Assembly: GCA_002104905.1 (NCBI GenBank)
Contig: MCFE01000985.1
Coordinates: forward strand, 1 to 21,783
Source of the DNA: Basidiobolus meristosporus CBS 931.73
Lineage: Eukaryota > Basidiobolomycota > Basidiobolomycetes > Basidiobolales > Basidiobolaceae
DNA: 21,783 bases
Direction of reading: 5' to 3'
Shown here piece by piece: positions 1 to 9,702 of this stretch (the first letter of the stretch is position 1; each line of letters begins with the position of its first letter). Under the pieces are notes generated by a model, which saw only the letters and a list, made by a program, of their open reading frames with translations, searched no databases and was not told the DNA's origin. Made by a program: the position numbers and the translations under genes.

Positions 1-206
1 GATTGGCTAATGCCTCTTTTTCACACTCCTTACTTCCTGACTGAACTGTTTCTCTTACTTTTCATGTGTACAAATTGATTTACTTCCATTGAACTTCAGT
101 TGTACTCACTTGCCATTATATTGACCTATACAGGTCCCTATACCCTACACTGACATTAAGCACAACCACAAACTCAACAAGTCTCTCCATTAAATCCACC
201 ACCCAA
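1..206 (-). repeat. CACTA copy I flank downstream of gene B
   Basis: On the minus strand this stretch begins directly after the gene B stop codon. It matches, base for base over most of its length by eye, the plus strand at about 18,890-19,118. Shared landmarks include GTGTAGGGTATAG, GTACAACTGAAGTT and GAAAAAGAGGCA. It carries no gene. It is probably the 3' untranslated and subterminal part of the CACTA-like element on its gene B side. The true element end lies to the left of the window, so no terminal inverted repeat can be shown. Confidence 0.65.
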
Positions 207-2115
207 TTAGTATTTCTTCTGTAACCCTTTGGTTCCACAACTCTGGCAGAAACCAATGGCTTTATGCCACTGTTCATTCACTGGTTCCCACATGTCCTGG
301 TCTTCAGCTGGTACTGCAAGGTCTAGCACATCATCTGCCAGTCTTTGCAATAAATCCTTGCAATATTTCAGTGTGTTTTCTTGAGCACTGCTCTTGAAGA
401 CATGCTGCAACCTCTTGGTGTGCCTATTAATGTTCCCAAACTCCACAGAAGCATTGTGATAGTCTTGTGAGCACTTCAGATTGTAGCCTTTTCTGTCAGT
501 AGGATCTCCACTCTGTCAACAATGGAGGATATGGAGGCTGTGGTAGACTAATTGTCTTTTTCAGCAAACTATCTACCCTGCTGAAGTGTAGCTCAACTGG
601 CTGTGCCTCCAACTCTGGTGAAAACAGGTGTGTTCTTGTTAGTAATTCTTCATGGCTATGATGGGACTCAGTCTGCTCCAGGCTTGCGGTGTTTATTTAC
701 AAGAGCTGCAGTTTTTTTGCATGCCTCCCTAACTCAGGCTTGGGTAGACATTTTTCCCTTTACCTTTTCCTTTGTCACTGCCAGGTATATCACTGCTTCT
801 TTGTCTGAGTGCTTCTTGTAAAGAACTATGTTTTCTCCTGGATAGATTCTGCTCTGACATATCTGTTTTGGCCTGCTTGTCCCTTGCTGGCACTCTTCTC
901 ACAACCTGACATTTCTTTTTGCTAGTTTTGAGCTCTCAACCATAGTTGTGACAGGCTCCTGTAAAAGCGGCTGGTTTTTATCACTGCCAGGTCCTTCACT
1001 GGTACTTTGATTGGGTGCTTCTTGAGTGGTACTACACTTTTCCATGATAACTGTGGTGCTGGTGCATCTGCACCTGCCTACTTGCCCCTATTTGACACTC
1101 TTCCAGCTACCTGACATCTCTTTGACACTTGTCATGAGCTCTGAGCCCTGCTTGTAACAGGCTCTTAAGGAAGCCACTGGTTTTTAGCCATGGCACCTTT
1201 GTTCTTCTGTCTTTGGTAGTTTCTATTATTCTGAAGATACTTTCTTAGCATACCAATGTTGGCCCAAAATCAGTTTGGCCATTTGAATCCAGGATAATGC
1301 TCATGGAACAAGTCAAGTGTATGCTGCTTGGCCTTGAGTTGCTGATGGTCCAATGGTATGCCGGCCTTAAGGTGATGGCATGCTAGACTTCTGACAGCCT
1401 CTTGTATATTAGTCCACTCTTCATAATTGCACTCAACAGCATCACAGATCTTCAATGTCTTTTGATTCTTAGGCTTTGGTATAAACACCACATTGTCTCC
1501 CTCCCATGCTGTGATAGGTTTTTCTGTGGGCTTTATCTTCAAGCACTGTTGTTATGTTTCAAAGACTGATTGGTATTTCTCTGCTGTTACATTGGGAAAT
1601 GGCTCAATTCTTGGCTGTGATATTGAGATACTTGAGTTCCTTCTTTGCAGCAACAACACTGCTATCTCTACCTGGGATATTGATTGCTCTACACGTATTA
1701 TCTGCTCATCCTGTTTCTGGACTATTTCCTGATTTCTCTTGGCCATTGCATCTATCCTATCAGTCACTGCAGCTAATTGCTTCATTAATGCTTTGATATG
1801 AGCTCACAACATACTTGCTAATATGGATGGTGATGATGTTATCATGGCTACTTGCTGGTCTTCAGCTGAGGGTGCTGCATTTGCTACATTCTCATCTGCC
1901 TGAGCATAACAATCCGCTTGTGGCTCCACAGAGTTTCTCAATTGCCTACTTGCCTGAGAGCCTGAGGAGTCTGCATTATTACCCTCAATAAGCACTCTGT
2001 CCACAGGGCCTTTTTTGGATGTTACCCCGCTTGTTGCACTGAATGTCAAAGCAGGCTGTGGTCCAACCATTCTTCTGTAGCCATCAGTGGTGGGGCTTAG
2101 TTGGGAACCTGACAA
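207..2115 (-). pseudogene. gene B of the CACTA-like element, copy I (broken)
   Basis: This is an accessory gene divergent from Tnp2; I do not recognise its family. From the start at 2115 down to 1270 one frame is kept, interrupted only by stops near 1804 and 1552. Copy II (13,839-14,767) has sense codons at both places (TCA and CAA), so the frame was once open. Visible parts: a Ser/Ala-rich N-terminus, a heptad-like helical segment around 1790-1640 (LMKQLAAVTDRIDAMAKRN) that looks like a coiled coil, then a basic/aromatic segment ending HEHYPGFKWPN near 1275. After about 1270 the frame is lost through frameshifts. An open C-terminal piece (446-207) contains INRHTKRLQ and a Cys pair, CQSC. By position it could be the TnpA-like DNA-binding partner of a CACTA transposase; that is inference. 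Confidence 0.6.
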
Positions 2116-2362
2116 CTATGCTTTATACTTTGGTGGCATATATGTGAAAGTGAATCAAACTAAAGGGGAAATAGTTTTACATGTATTTTGTGTATGTGGT
2201 GCCACAACTTCATTTATAATGCTTACTATGGCAGGTCATCATTGAATCTTACATTCATATAGGTGCAATGTCTCAAATACAAGACTGTCTTGAGTTTACA
2301 TGAGTACTGGCCAAGAAGTGATATAATAGCATTACATTGTTGAAGGTAAAACTGTTTGCTCC
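2116..2362. promoter_or_regulatory. shared intergenic region between gene B and Tnp2, copy I
   Basis: This 247-bp gap separates two divergent genes. It is conserved, in inverted orientation, between the same two genes of copy II (about 13,580-13,838). Shared blocks include TATGTGGTGCCA, ATAATGCTTACTATGGCAGG, TAGGTGCAATGT and AAGACTGTCTT. Conservation of non-coding sequence at about three quarters identity by eye suggests a bidirectional promoter or transposase-binding region. No clear TATA box pair was seen. Confidence 0.5.
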
Positions 2363-3130
2363 ATGAATAAGACTACTTTGACTCAACACCATGAGAGAAG
2401 AGAAAAAGACCATGTGGCTATTGTGGCAAGCCTCTCAGCCAGGAGGCATGCAGACAGCATAGGAAATATTACAAGGATCACAGTATTCACGTCCAAAAAT
2501 GCTACCATTACAACATGTCCAAATTGTCAGGAATCCACCACCATTGAGGGAAAACATTGTCCACACTCCAGATATATTCCGGTCATACCCCATCTGAGGA
2601 AGCTAATGCAATCCAACAAATATTGCAAAGCTATACAGTACCACACTCTGTATCAATCAAGCGTAAACATATTGGATATATTTAAAGGCAAACATTACAA
2701 ACAGCTAAGAAGCAAGGGCCACTTTGAAGGTAGGTATGGCCATGCCTTTGCCTTAGCACTTGATGGATTTGCATTAAGCAAGAACTCTACCAGCAAATCC
2801 TGCTGGCCATAGATTCTCATTAATCTGAATCTATCATCCATCTTACAGCATCAGAGCAATAATCTGATGGTAGTCTCACTGGTATTGGGGCCTATATCAC
2901 CATCCAGCCTGGATAGATACCTGTATCCATTGCTGGATGAATTTTGTATGCTTTCCAGTGGGATAACAGTAAATGGCCATCATGTAAAAGCATGTATTAT
3001 TATATGCATTGGAGATACCCCAGCCATCAGCAAGATAGCAGGTTTTTCTGGGCACAATGGCTGGCATTGCTGTCAAATGTTGGAGATCAAGGGGATTTAC
3101 TCCATAACTCACACACATAATTATTATATT
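2363..3130 (+). pseudogene. Tnp2-type CACTA transposase, N-terminal to central part, copy I
   Basis: The product is a DDE-type transposase of the Tnp2 family (CACTA/CMC). A zinc-finger segment is readable in another frame at about 2398-2482 (CGYCGKPLSQEACRQH). The main frame then gives TCPNC near 2515, the Tnp2 hallmark ALALDGF near 2755, and GDTPAISKIAGFSGHNGWH at about 3010-3070; the Asp in LDGF and GDTPA is expected to be catalytic. One TAG at 2810-2812 splits an otherwise continuous frame (SCWP, stop, ILINLNL). Compared with copy II, about 630 bp between the zinc finger and TCPNC are missing. The homology stops at about 3125-3135, where the Gypsy-A protease frame begins on the other strand, so the C-terminus is cut off. 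Not functional as it stands. Confidence 0.8.
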
Positions 3131-3849
3131 GCTACACCATGGAGCATTGACTGTAGCTCTGGGTTTGATCCTTGTATAGTGTACCACACTGATCCATTGG
3201 AATAATTGGTGGTTGCAGCCTTAGTATTGCTCTCCCATGATCTGCCTAGTAGAAGGTCAAAGTTAGCCTTCTGGCAGATAAAGAGGGGATGCCAGACCTT
3301 AATTTCTTGTACTTCAATAGGGAACTTGTGCACTACACCATAGAGTGGACTAGATCCTGAGTTTGCATCAGTCATGTTCCATCCAATATCTCTATCAACA
3401 GGCAGTAGCTCCTTGCTTCTAAGTGTCTTCCGGAAGTCTAGTGACACAACACAAATCTCTGAACCACTGTCAATATGGCAGTCAACAGGGTCATCATATA
3501 TATACCCTTTCACCACCGCAGTTGCAACTGAGTAAAAGGTCTTATAATCAGTAGTGTTGCCATCCTCTTGGTAGTCTTCATGGTATGTCTGAATTATATG
3601 GGTGTCTATATTTTCAATGGCTTGTTGTCTTGTTCTGAGCTGCTTATCAAAGTTCTTCCTAACAACTGGGGATGTACTCATGATTTCTCCAACAGACAAA
3701 GTGAGGTTCTGCTTCAGCAGCTTCTCAGTAATCTGCTGAGGGCTTGAGTAGCTTGCTATCTTTGAGGTCATCTCAAAGTGAGGCAATGGATCTTGGGTTG
3801 ACAGTATACCAAGCCTCTTGTCAATGATAACCTTAGGCTCTTCAAACAA
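3124..3849 (-). CDS. Gypsy-A retroviral-type aspartic protease region (partial)
   Basis: This is an open frame of 241 codons from an LTR retrotransposon polyprotein. The protease active site is HIDSGSEICVVS at about residues 127-138. Downstream are DANSGSSPLYGVVHKFP and the family-typical LLLGRSWESNT, then DNR-like NYSNGSVWYTIQ. Pepsin-like retroviral proteases act as dimers and cut Gag-Pol; here the DSG catalytic triad is preserved. The N-terminal part of the frame is a linker between the zinc knuckle and the protease. The frame ends just after the protease where it meets the Tnp2 fragment of copy I, so reverse transcriptase, RNase H and integrase are absent. A single stop separates it from the knuckle frame upstream. 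Confidence 0.75.
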   Translation of the reverse strand: MFEEPKVIIDKRLGILSTQDPLPHFEMTSKIASYSSPQQITEKLLKQNLTLSVGEIMSTSPVVRKNFDKQLRTRQQAIENIDTHIIQTYHEDYQEDGNTTDYKTFYSVATAVVKGYIYDDPVDCHIDSGSEICVVSLDFRKTLRSKELLPVDRDIGWNMTDANSGSSPLYGVVHKFPIEVQEIKVWHPLFICQKANFDLLLGRSWESNTKAATTNYSNGSVWYTIQGSNPELQSMLHGVAI

Positions 3850-3891
3850 TGGTCTTCTAAGGATGTGCTTGGCAGGTTCTTCAGGGAGGTG

Positions 3892-4188
3892 TCATTTGGT
3901 AGCAAAGGCATCAACTTTGTATTGTCTGTTGTCAGGGCTGCTTGGACTCACTGTATGAGTCCCAATAGGGGCATCAAGAGTGATCTTTCTGGTTACTGAG
4001 TGAGATTTCTGGAAAAGAGCTCTGATACCTCCTCTCTGGAGATTTGTGGGGATTCTTTTTCCTTCCCTGTCAGCAAGCATTCCATCAGCATCAAACTGCA
4101 CAGCTCCTTCTCTAAGTAGCTGACTAATCTCTGAGCATTCTCTTCTTGCATGCTGAGTAGTGTCACACCAGATGCAGTGTCTGGGCAA
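3892..4188 (-). CDS. Gypsy-A gag zinc knuckle segment
   Basis: This open segment of the Gypsy-A polyprotein carries a CX2CX4HX4C nucleic-acid-binding knuckle at its start (CIWCDTTQHARREC, residues 5-18). In this class the knuckle is the C-terminal part of Gag and binds element RNA. The following residues (DADGMLADREGKRIP) resemble the linker found between knuckle and protease in basidiomycete Gypsy elements, as I recall that family. It ends in a stop 40 bp before the protease frame; a lost codon or substitution would join the two. Position and strand agree with the gag fragment upstream. Confidence 0.7.
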   Translation of the reverse strand: MPRHCIWCDTTQHARRECSEISQLLREGAVQFDADGMLADREGKRIPTNLQRGGIRALFQKSHSVTRKITLDAPIGTHTVSPSSPDNRQYKVDAFATK

Positions 4189-4884
4189 AGGTCTTTGGCC
4201 CTCAGTAGCTTCCTCAGCTGAGCTATTAATCTTGAGGGCTAGCTTTTGTTGCTGTTCAGCAAGTTGATTAATTCTGTTGGTAGTTTAGTCTAATTGTCAG
4301 CAACAGCACTCCTTGGTTCCTTGGTTGACTGGTCTGGCAGATTAGACTTCAGAAGTCTCATAAAGGTGTAAGTCTCCTTTGCCTCTAGGAGAACACCCTT
4401 TGTCTCTGCAAAGCATGGAACTCTAGACATGTCATCCTTGGCTGCATGTAAGTCATCTTTCCTTGCCAAGGCTGAGGAAGCCCTTGTGCAAGGTAAAGTT
4501 TCATGGTAAGCTCAGTTATAGCCTGGGACTCTAGGAGTGGCTTGGCTATGTCTTTATACTGTTGAATGAACTCTTCAAGGGGTGACTTGGAAGTCCAGTC
4601 CTTCCAAAGTGTCTGAGGTCTTCAACTCCATAGTATATCTGGGGTCTACCATACTTGGTTTGTAGGTAGATCTTCATTAAGATCTAGTCAGTGAGAGCAC
4701 CTCCTTGTCTGAGAAGCTTAGTGGTAATATCATTGGGGCAGTAGTAGGGGAAGTCTTCAGCCATTTCTTGCTCAGATAGGCTGCACATCTTGCAGAGCTT
4801 CTCACATTTGAGTATGAAGCTTTCCACATTCTTTCCATCAAGCTGTGGGGCTCCATGTGAGAGTGGTAATGGCATAGAGTTCAT
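4189..4884 (-). pseudogene. Gypsy-A gag/capsid region (broken)
   Basis: From the Met at 4884 the first 66 codons are open (SHGAPQLDGKNVESFILK, then LSEQEMAEDFPYYC). This is the usual start of a Gypsy gag in which the capsid N-terminus follows a proline-rich leader. Further pieces are readable in shifted frames: SPLEEFIQQYKDIAKPLLES near 4590-4530 and LAQGLPQPWQGK near 4490-4450, which match the order of capsid helices in retrotransposon Gag. At least two frameshifts and several stops break it. It sits between the primer-binding site and the zinc knuckle, as expected. Confidence 0.65.
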
Positions 4885-5003
4885 TTTAGGTAGGTAGGTT
4901 GGTGTTGTAATCTTGATAATATTGGTAGTCTCTTTCCAATAAGTGGATGATGGCTCAAATCTTCAGGTAAATCTTGTTGGGTCCTAGGGAGCTTGTATGA
5001 ACC
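4885..5003 (-). other. Gypsy-A leader between primer-binding site and gag
   Basis: Short leader on the minus strand between the primer-binding-site-like motif and the gag Met. The frame directly upstream of the Met (TTPTYLPK) is open for a short way, so gag may have started further upstream. Nothing else is recognised. Confidence 0.4.
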
Positions 5004-5022
5004 CCCCACATTAGGTGCCAAA
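5004..5022 (-). promoter_or_regulatory. primer-binding-site-like motif of Gypsy-A
   Basis: The minus strand reads TTGGCACCTAATGTGGGG. This resembles the widespread retroviral and Gypsy primer-binding site TTGGCACCCAACGTGGGG, differing by two C-to-T changes, one of them at a CpG. It lies two bases beyond a CCACCACA sequence that could be the LTR end, and about 120 bp before gag. The tRNA that would pair was not determined. Confidence 0.55.
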
Positions 5023-5024
5023 TA

Positions 5025-5690
5025 TGTGGTGGTGTATAAGTCCAAGGGAGAGATACGTCCAACACTTCTCAAGTGTTATGTGTGTGGGGTGTTCACTGGG
5101 TGCAATAACCTCTGGCAAAAGCTTGCAAGGAATACTTGGGCTCTGTCTCTAATCTAATGTGATGGGGAATAAAGTCACAAGCTTGTCAAGGGAAAACTAT
5201 TGAGCTACAATCCCCAACTTAGTTGGTATCTTGACAAAAATATGTGCTGGGCTCAGCATTCCTTGAGATGACAATGTACTAAAGCTTCCAGAGTCAAAAC
5301 AACTGTAAACTTCACTGGCAGGGACTTGACAAGAATGCAGCTGTGGTCAATAGTTACAAAGGCAGAAAAGTATCTTTGCCTGTACAAGCACAAACTTGGG
5401 CAAGAATCAAATATAATAAAAGATACCTACTCTTAGCGTTCCTCACAAGTAGTGCCTCCAAGGTCAGTTGGCTGTCAGTGCAGTTTCCTGGGAGTGTCCT
5501 ATGGTCTGGGATTGGAAGGTCAGGTAGCAGCAGGTTGCAGTGATCACACTAATTAACAGGTTGGAATATTGATAAAAGGAATGATGATCTATTGTTGAGG
5601 GATTGCCTCCCTTGTATACTTTTCTCACCAGCTAAGTGATGACTAATCATGGTGGTCCAGAAGGTTCTGTATATCTATAGAAATCTTAAT
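5025..5690 (-). repeat. probable LTR and flank of Gypsy-A (start not fixed)
   Basis: No gene is seen in these roughly 650 bp. On the minus strand the stretch ends in CACCACCACA immediately before the primer-binding site, which fits the end of a 5' LTR. A TATA-like AAGTATACAAGG lies at about 5625-5610 (minus). The left part of the neighbouring Copia LTR may extend as far as 5536, where the minus strand reads CACTGCA, a near match to the inverted end of that LTR. The Gypsy-A LTR start therefore cannot be placed. The only other copy of its LTR is outside the window or lost. Confidence 0.4.
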
Positions 5691-6088
5691 TACATTGGAA
5701 TGAGCTAAGAGTATTCTAAGTAGGTACCACAAGGCTCTAAGAGGCACAGCACATCCAACCAATCATGAATCAGTACTATGAAACCTGTGTAATATTGGGA
5801 TACCATATATGGTATGGAATGGTAGGGATGGTGACACTAGTTAATCATGTGTCACAGGTACTGGTGCGGATGCTTGCCTAGTATAGAGGCACTTATAGCT
5901 AGTATTCTCACATAAAGTGAGGGGTAACTTATGCAATAAGATAAGCCGGTGTGATAGTCAACCAGCTTATGGGATAGTACTGATTTGGTAAGACAAATAA
6001 AACTACAATATGTGTAGTGAGAAATAGGGAAGTAGAAAATATGGGAATGAGCACATCTGTCAGTGGGTGTCACTGTAACCCCACTACA
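5690..6088 (-). repeat. Copia LTR, second copy (minus strand)
   Basis: On the minus strand this starts at 6088 with TGTAGTGGGGTTACAGTGAC. It matches the plus strand at 9703-10,095, which precedes a Copia gag. Shared landmarks are GACACCCACTGACAGATGTG, CCATAAGCTGGTTGACTATC, TGTCACCATCCCTACCATT and GATTGGTTGGATGTGCTGTG. The outer edge at 6088/6089 falls cleanly inside the Tnp2 3' repeat (ATCTGG, then LTR), as expected for an insertion. Clear similarity to the other copy fades at about 5690; an end at 5536 is possible from the terminal inverted bases. No matching target duplication was found. Confidence 0.7.
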
Positions 6089-6790
6089 CCAGATTTCTCA
6101 TGGTCACAGCCAACTTCTACACCATTCAATATGGGATTCACACAAACAAAAACTAGAGCACACCTATACGGGGGACTAGATTGCAACAGGGAGAAGGAAT
6201 ATATTGGCTAAATACCAAGTAGTTCTTTGCAGATATTCAGGAGGTATTCATGGCGGAAGTGGCAACAACAAAGCATATGTTTGCAAGATGTATTTATTAC
6301 CAGCAGTACAAGGCATATGGCAACTTTGCAAGTATCACACTCAAAAGCCGTAAAGTTGAGGTGATAAAAGTACGTCAATTGTGGCAAGTGTGCAGGTTTG
6401 CAGAGGTTAGTAAGCAGGAGGCCATAGTTTTTTTGATTTGAACTATATGTGGAGTACCCAAGGTAGTAGTGGGTAAGCTAATCAAGAGGGGTGACTTTAT
6501 AGTGGAATATATGAGTTGCACAAGGGGAGGTAGCAAAAGGAAATACCATTTGGTAAGTTGGTATGGTAGCATCATACAGAACCAGCAGTAGACTGTTGTA
6601 CTGTCAATAAAATGCCATCAGAGTCTTGCAGTGAGGCCATCAAAATACCATAAAGTTTCTTTCCATATAAAGCAATTGGATGTCCTGGCCAATTGGATCC
6701 ACTTAAAATAGCTATAGAGCACTAAAAGACCACAACAATACCATGCATATATTGTCACAACTCCAATAAAATACTGTCAGGATGGATCTG
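6089..6790 (+). pseudogene. Tnp2 C-terminal region, copy IV
   Basis: This segment matches 18,130-18,860 of the opposite strand along its length. The best frame gives FFADIQEVFMAEVATTKHMF then ARCIYYQQYKAYGNFAS at about 6229-6330, followed by VEVIKVRQL. The pattern resembles the region after the catalytic domain in basidiomycete Tnp2 proteins; this is my alignment by eye and only moderately sure. From about 6595 on it is the 'R1' block (SESCSEAIKI, YKAIGCPG) that also occurs at 10,999-11,290, 17,391-17,765 and 17,958-18,335. It is cut on the left by the Copia LTR and on the right joins Gypsy-B gag near 6790. Same strand as copy I, so it may be the other half of that element. Confidence 0.6.
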
Positions 6791-6794
6791 GTTC

Positions 6795-7400
6795 AAATGT
6801 GCTCTCTTGAGGGGATCTTCAGAATGGCCGCAAAAGAGGTTTTGGGCAATTTTCCATGTACTATTCAAAAGGATGTTCACTTCAACTCAGTCAGCATCTT
6901 GCATGGTGAGACCAAGAGGCAGAAGTCTTGCTCAATTGGTGTCCGGTCTTGCTGGTGTGCATCTTAGACATAACTAAACTTGTAAAGAAGCTCAGTAGAA
7001 CTCTTTATGGTCTTGGCTCCTTCAGCATAAAGAGGCAAGGATCTTGGGACAACTACCAGGGCAGGTCTAGAGGAAGATGTTAATCTGGAGGATCAAAAGG
7101 CATGATTCTTGGTGGCTGATGCAGAGCAAGGCTTGGCAGATTTTCAATGAGGTCAACTACTCTGGCAACATTCTCCAGAGCTTCTTTGATAATTCCAATT
7201 TTATCTTGGTAACCAGATATACCTTCAAGGAGTTCATCTCTACAACAATTTTCAGATCTTATCTTGGCAAGCTTTGAGTGCTCAAGCATCAAGGTGATTC
7301 TTTCATGCATGATGTTCTCAAACTGTTGAGTCAGTTCTTCCTGATTTCTTTGGGCCTCTTCCAATATGGAAAGATTTGGATTACTTGGTGCTGAGGACAT
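6795..7400 (-). pseudogene. Gypsy-B gag-like gene, N-terminal part
   Basis: From ATG at 7400 an open frame of 106 codons gives a helical, Gln/Glu-rich start (ILEEAQRNQEELTQQFENIM) and PPRIMPFDPPD at its end. It then continues only as broken pieces down to about 6795, where the Tnp2 R1 block begins. It is placed about 290 bp downstream of an LTR-like sequence on the same strand, the normal position for gag in an LTR retrotransposon. No zinc knuckle, protease or polymerase follows. The family assignment rests on position and general composition, not on a diagnostic motif. Confidence 0.45.
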
Positions 7401-7689
7401 ATTTTAAGTGGTTGAATGTAATGGAATTCAACAAAAAAAAGTTATATCAAGAGAAAAGTGTAATAAAACTCTTTAATGAGTTAACTGAACCTAAGTGGCA
7501 ACTAAGTGCAGAATCCTAGAGTTATCAAGAGTGACAGAGATCTTAGCAGAGAGGTTCTGGTCTAATATTGGTCTTGTATATAGCTGAGTTGGGCTATAAT
7601 GGCAACAGGTTTAGTTTGCTATGCAGGCTGGGCTTGGTGCTTGTGGGAGTGCTAGATATGCTAGGCTTGGGTAGAAACTAGAACAGAAC
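7401..7689 (-). other. leader of Gypsy-B
   Basis: Non-coding stretch between the putative LTR end and gag on the minus strand. An A8 run lies at 7433-7440. No clear primer-binding site was recognised directly after the LTR. Nothing else is seen. Confidence 0.35.
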
Positions 7690-8040
7690 TGCTGAATTCT
7701 TAATTTTGCTGAAACATAATCTTGATTTTATTGAGACACACACTAAGCCAAAAGGCTCAGTAAGCTTTATTTATACTTCTCTGATCAAGTTGATAAGTAA
7801 GCACCAAGAGGCTAGACTAATTGAAATTGGTGGGGTGTTGATAGGTGCATAAGATGAATGGAAAATTGCATCAGTGATCAGCCAATGCCTTGACAACTGC
7901 TAAGTGGCTGAATAGATCTCAGATGATTAATCATGTGGAAAGGCTTGACAGATAAGTTGAGGATGTAATGACTATATGAATATTGATCAGGTGAGACAGC
8001 TAAAAATAGATTCTGAGAAACAATAAAATATACTATAACA
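7690..8040 (-). repeat. putative 5' LTR of Gypsy-B
   Basis: On the minus strand this 351-bp stretch begins TGTTATAGTATATTTTATTG and ends GAATTCAGCA, giving TG...CA ends. It contains a TATA-box-like AAGTATAAATAAAGC at about 7780-7765 and an AATAAA further on, the usual U3-R order. The first six bases match the Gypsy-C LTR (TGTTATGACATACTG). There is no second copy in the window, so the boundaries come only from the end motifs and the downstream gag. Confidence 0.5.
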
Positions 8041-9702
8041 GGGATTAGTTATGATGGGGTTAGGAATATCAATTGGGGTACTAGATTTTCTAACAGAGTA
8101 AAATTGGCCAAGTTTTAAATGTTGATGCACAACAACTCTGATCAAAGTAATTAATGATCTAGGTGGATATCAATATTGACTGTATCACTCTCCAATAGTC
8201 AACCATTCTGGACTAACAATGTCATGAGATCCAATATGCTCCAACACACTGTGGTGTCACCTATAAGGAAGTCCAGAACCATATCACAAAATGAAGCTCC
8301 CTTAGGTCATCAGCAGAAAAAGAAAAAGAAGAAAAATGGAAAATACTATAGCTGCAAATTAGGGCACTCCCCAATGAAGACAAAATATATGTAAGCTCTG
8401 TTTGGACTATCTTGCAATGCAGATATGCTCTACAGAGCCTCTTGTATAGAGTTCTCAAGCCAGAAAGCCCAAAAGTGCCCAGAAGCTTCAACAGGATCTG
8501 TCAGACATTGTAGGATATATCAGAGCATATTATTCAAAGCAGATATCTTGATATCGGCTGTCTATGGAGCTGAAAGAAAAAGATGGAAGGATCAGCCAGA
8601 TAGTTTTTACAGATTCTGAAGACACTAAGACAATCTGTTAGCCTTGCAAACCAAGCACATGGTTACAAATTATTATCAGGAGAATAAGGATCTTCAAAAT
8701 CCTTTTCAAGGAGAGTCTCACCTCAGAAAAAGCCCCTATCTCTACTCTACAAGTATATTCTGATATGACAAAAGCAGCTTCATCAGTCCAAATCAGTAGA
8801 TGTACTCAAAAAATGGCTACCAAACAGCTAATGGTACTTTTTGATACCAAACTGGGTGAATGAAGAAGCAAATGGATCTTAAATCAACCATAAATGCAGT
8901 AATCAATCCAGATAAAGTTATTGCTACTTGAGGAATACAAAGATGACCATTCTAGATTCTTTTTTGTGAGTTCATATTGCTGAACTGAAGTGGTCCAAGT
9001 GGGAGCAAGCCAATGCAGCTCAGAGTCAAGCAAACACTTTTTTAGCCATGTTGTATGTGCCTTAGTTCCAAGAAGTGCGGATAATCTGGGTCAGGCACAA
9101 AACCTTAACATGGCCCAATAATGGTCATCTCTTGTATCTCATAGAGAGTCTATATAATGTAAGTAACTGTCCTTGAATCTAATATGAACATATATAGAGT
9201 TGTCTAAACAAATAAAACTGTTGCCCAGAAATTAGGAAACTCCTGATCTGCCATAAACAGCAAATCCTTAACACGACAACAAGAGGGTCAATGGTGTTCA
9301 AATAAGAAGCATTGAGTAGCCCAGAAGCAATAAATACTAATAATATCATCTGAAAATCAGACTCAGCATATTATTTAAGCCTGTGCAAGGGATCAAAGAA
9401 GAAGATTTGAATTCTGATCAGATTTTTCCAACTTTAAGCCTACAAATACATAGATATGCACATTGAGTTACAAGTTAGTTCTTTAGTTAAGTTGAACCCA
9501 AATGCATATACAATATCTCAAACTTCTAACAACAGTATTCAACAGATTTTCCCCTGATTTTATATCGCAATTCCTGCTGCAAGTGGCAAGCAGCTCATGA
9601 CCAAGTTTGTGTGATTGCAAGCAGGCCTAGTCCCCTCCAGGACAGTATGTCTGCTTGCCTACCCAACAATCAGTACCCAAGATATTGAGTGCTGTCAGCT
9701 GT
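8041..9702. other. degraded unassigned stretch with a gag-like remnant
   Basis: No intact gene. At 8176-8394 (plus) a 72-codon frame holds a run of lysines (QQKKKKKKNGKYYSCKLGH) that could be the basic region and half of a zinc knuckle (one Cys pair lost). The frame resumes after a stop (8425-8619) with no motif I know. From 8640 to 9702 only short frames with many stops occur. CpG is rare here as in the surrounding elements. It is probably an old retroelement, but neither class nor strand is certain. Confidence 0.35.

Noticed and set aside
603-821. 72-codon plus-strand frame as a gene
   Set aside because: It lies antisense to the degraded part of gene B, has no motif and shows no sign of conservation.
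5531-6093. Solo Copia LTR from 5536 to 6088 with flanking duplication
   Set aside because: The bases on both sides (CAGGT and CCAGA) do not match, and similarity to the other LTR copy stops near 5690.
5852-6211. Open frames across the Copia LTR region at 5852-6211
   Set aside because: The sequence is explained by the LTR and the Tnp2 block; the frames have no protein similarity I can see.
6229-6441. KDZ (Kyakuja/Dileera/Zisupton) transposase assignment for the FFADIQEVF region
   Set aside because: The order of motifs and the association with LDGF/GDTPA transposase copies fit the Tnp2 post-catalytic region better.
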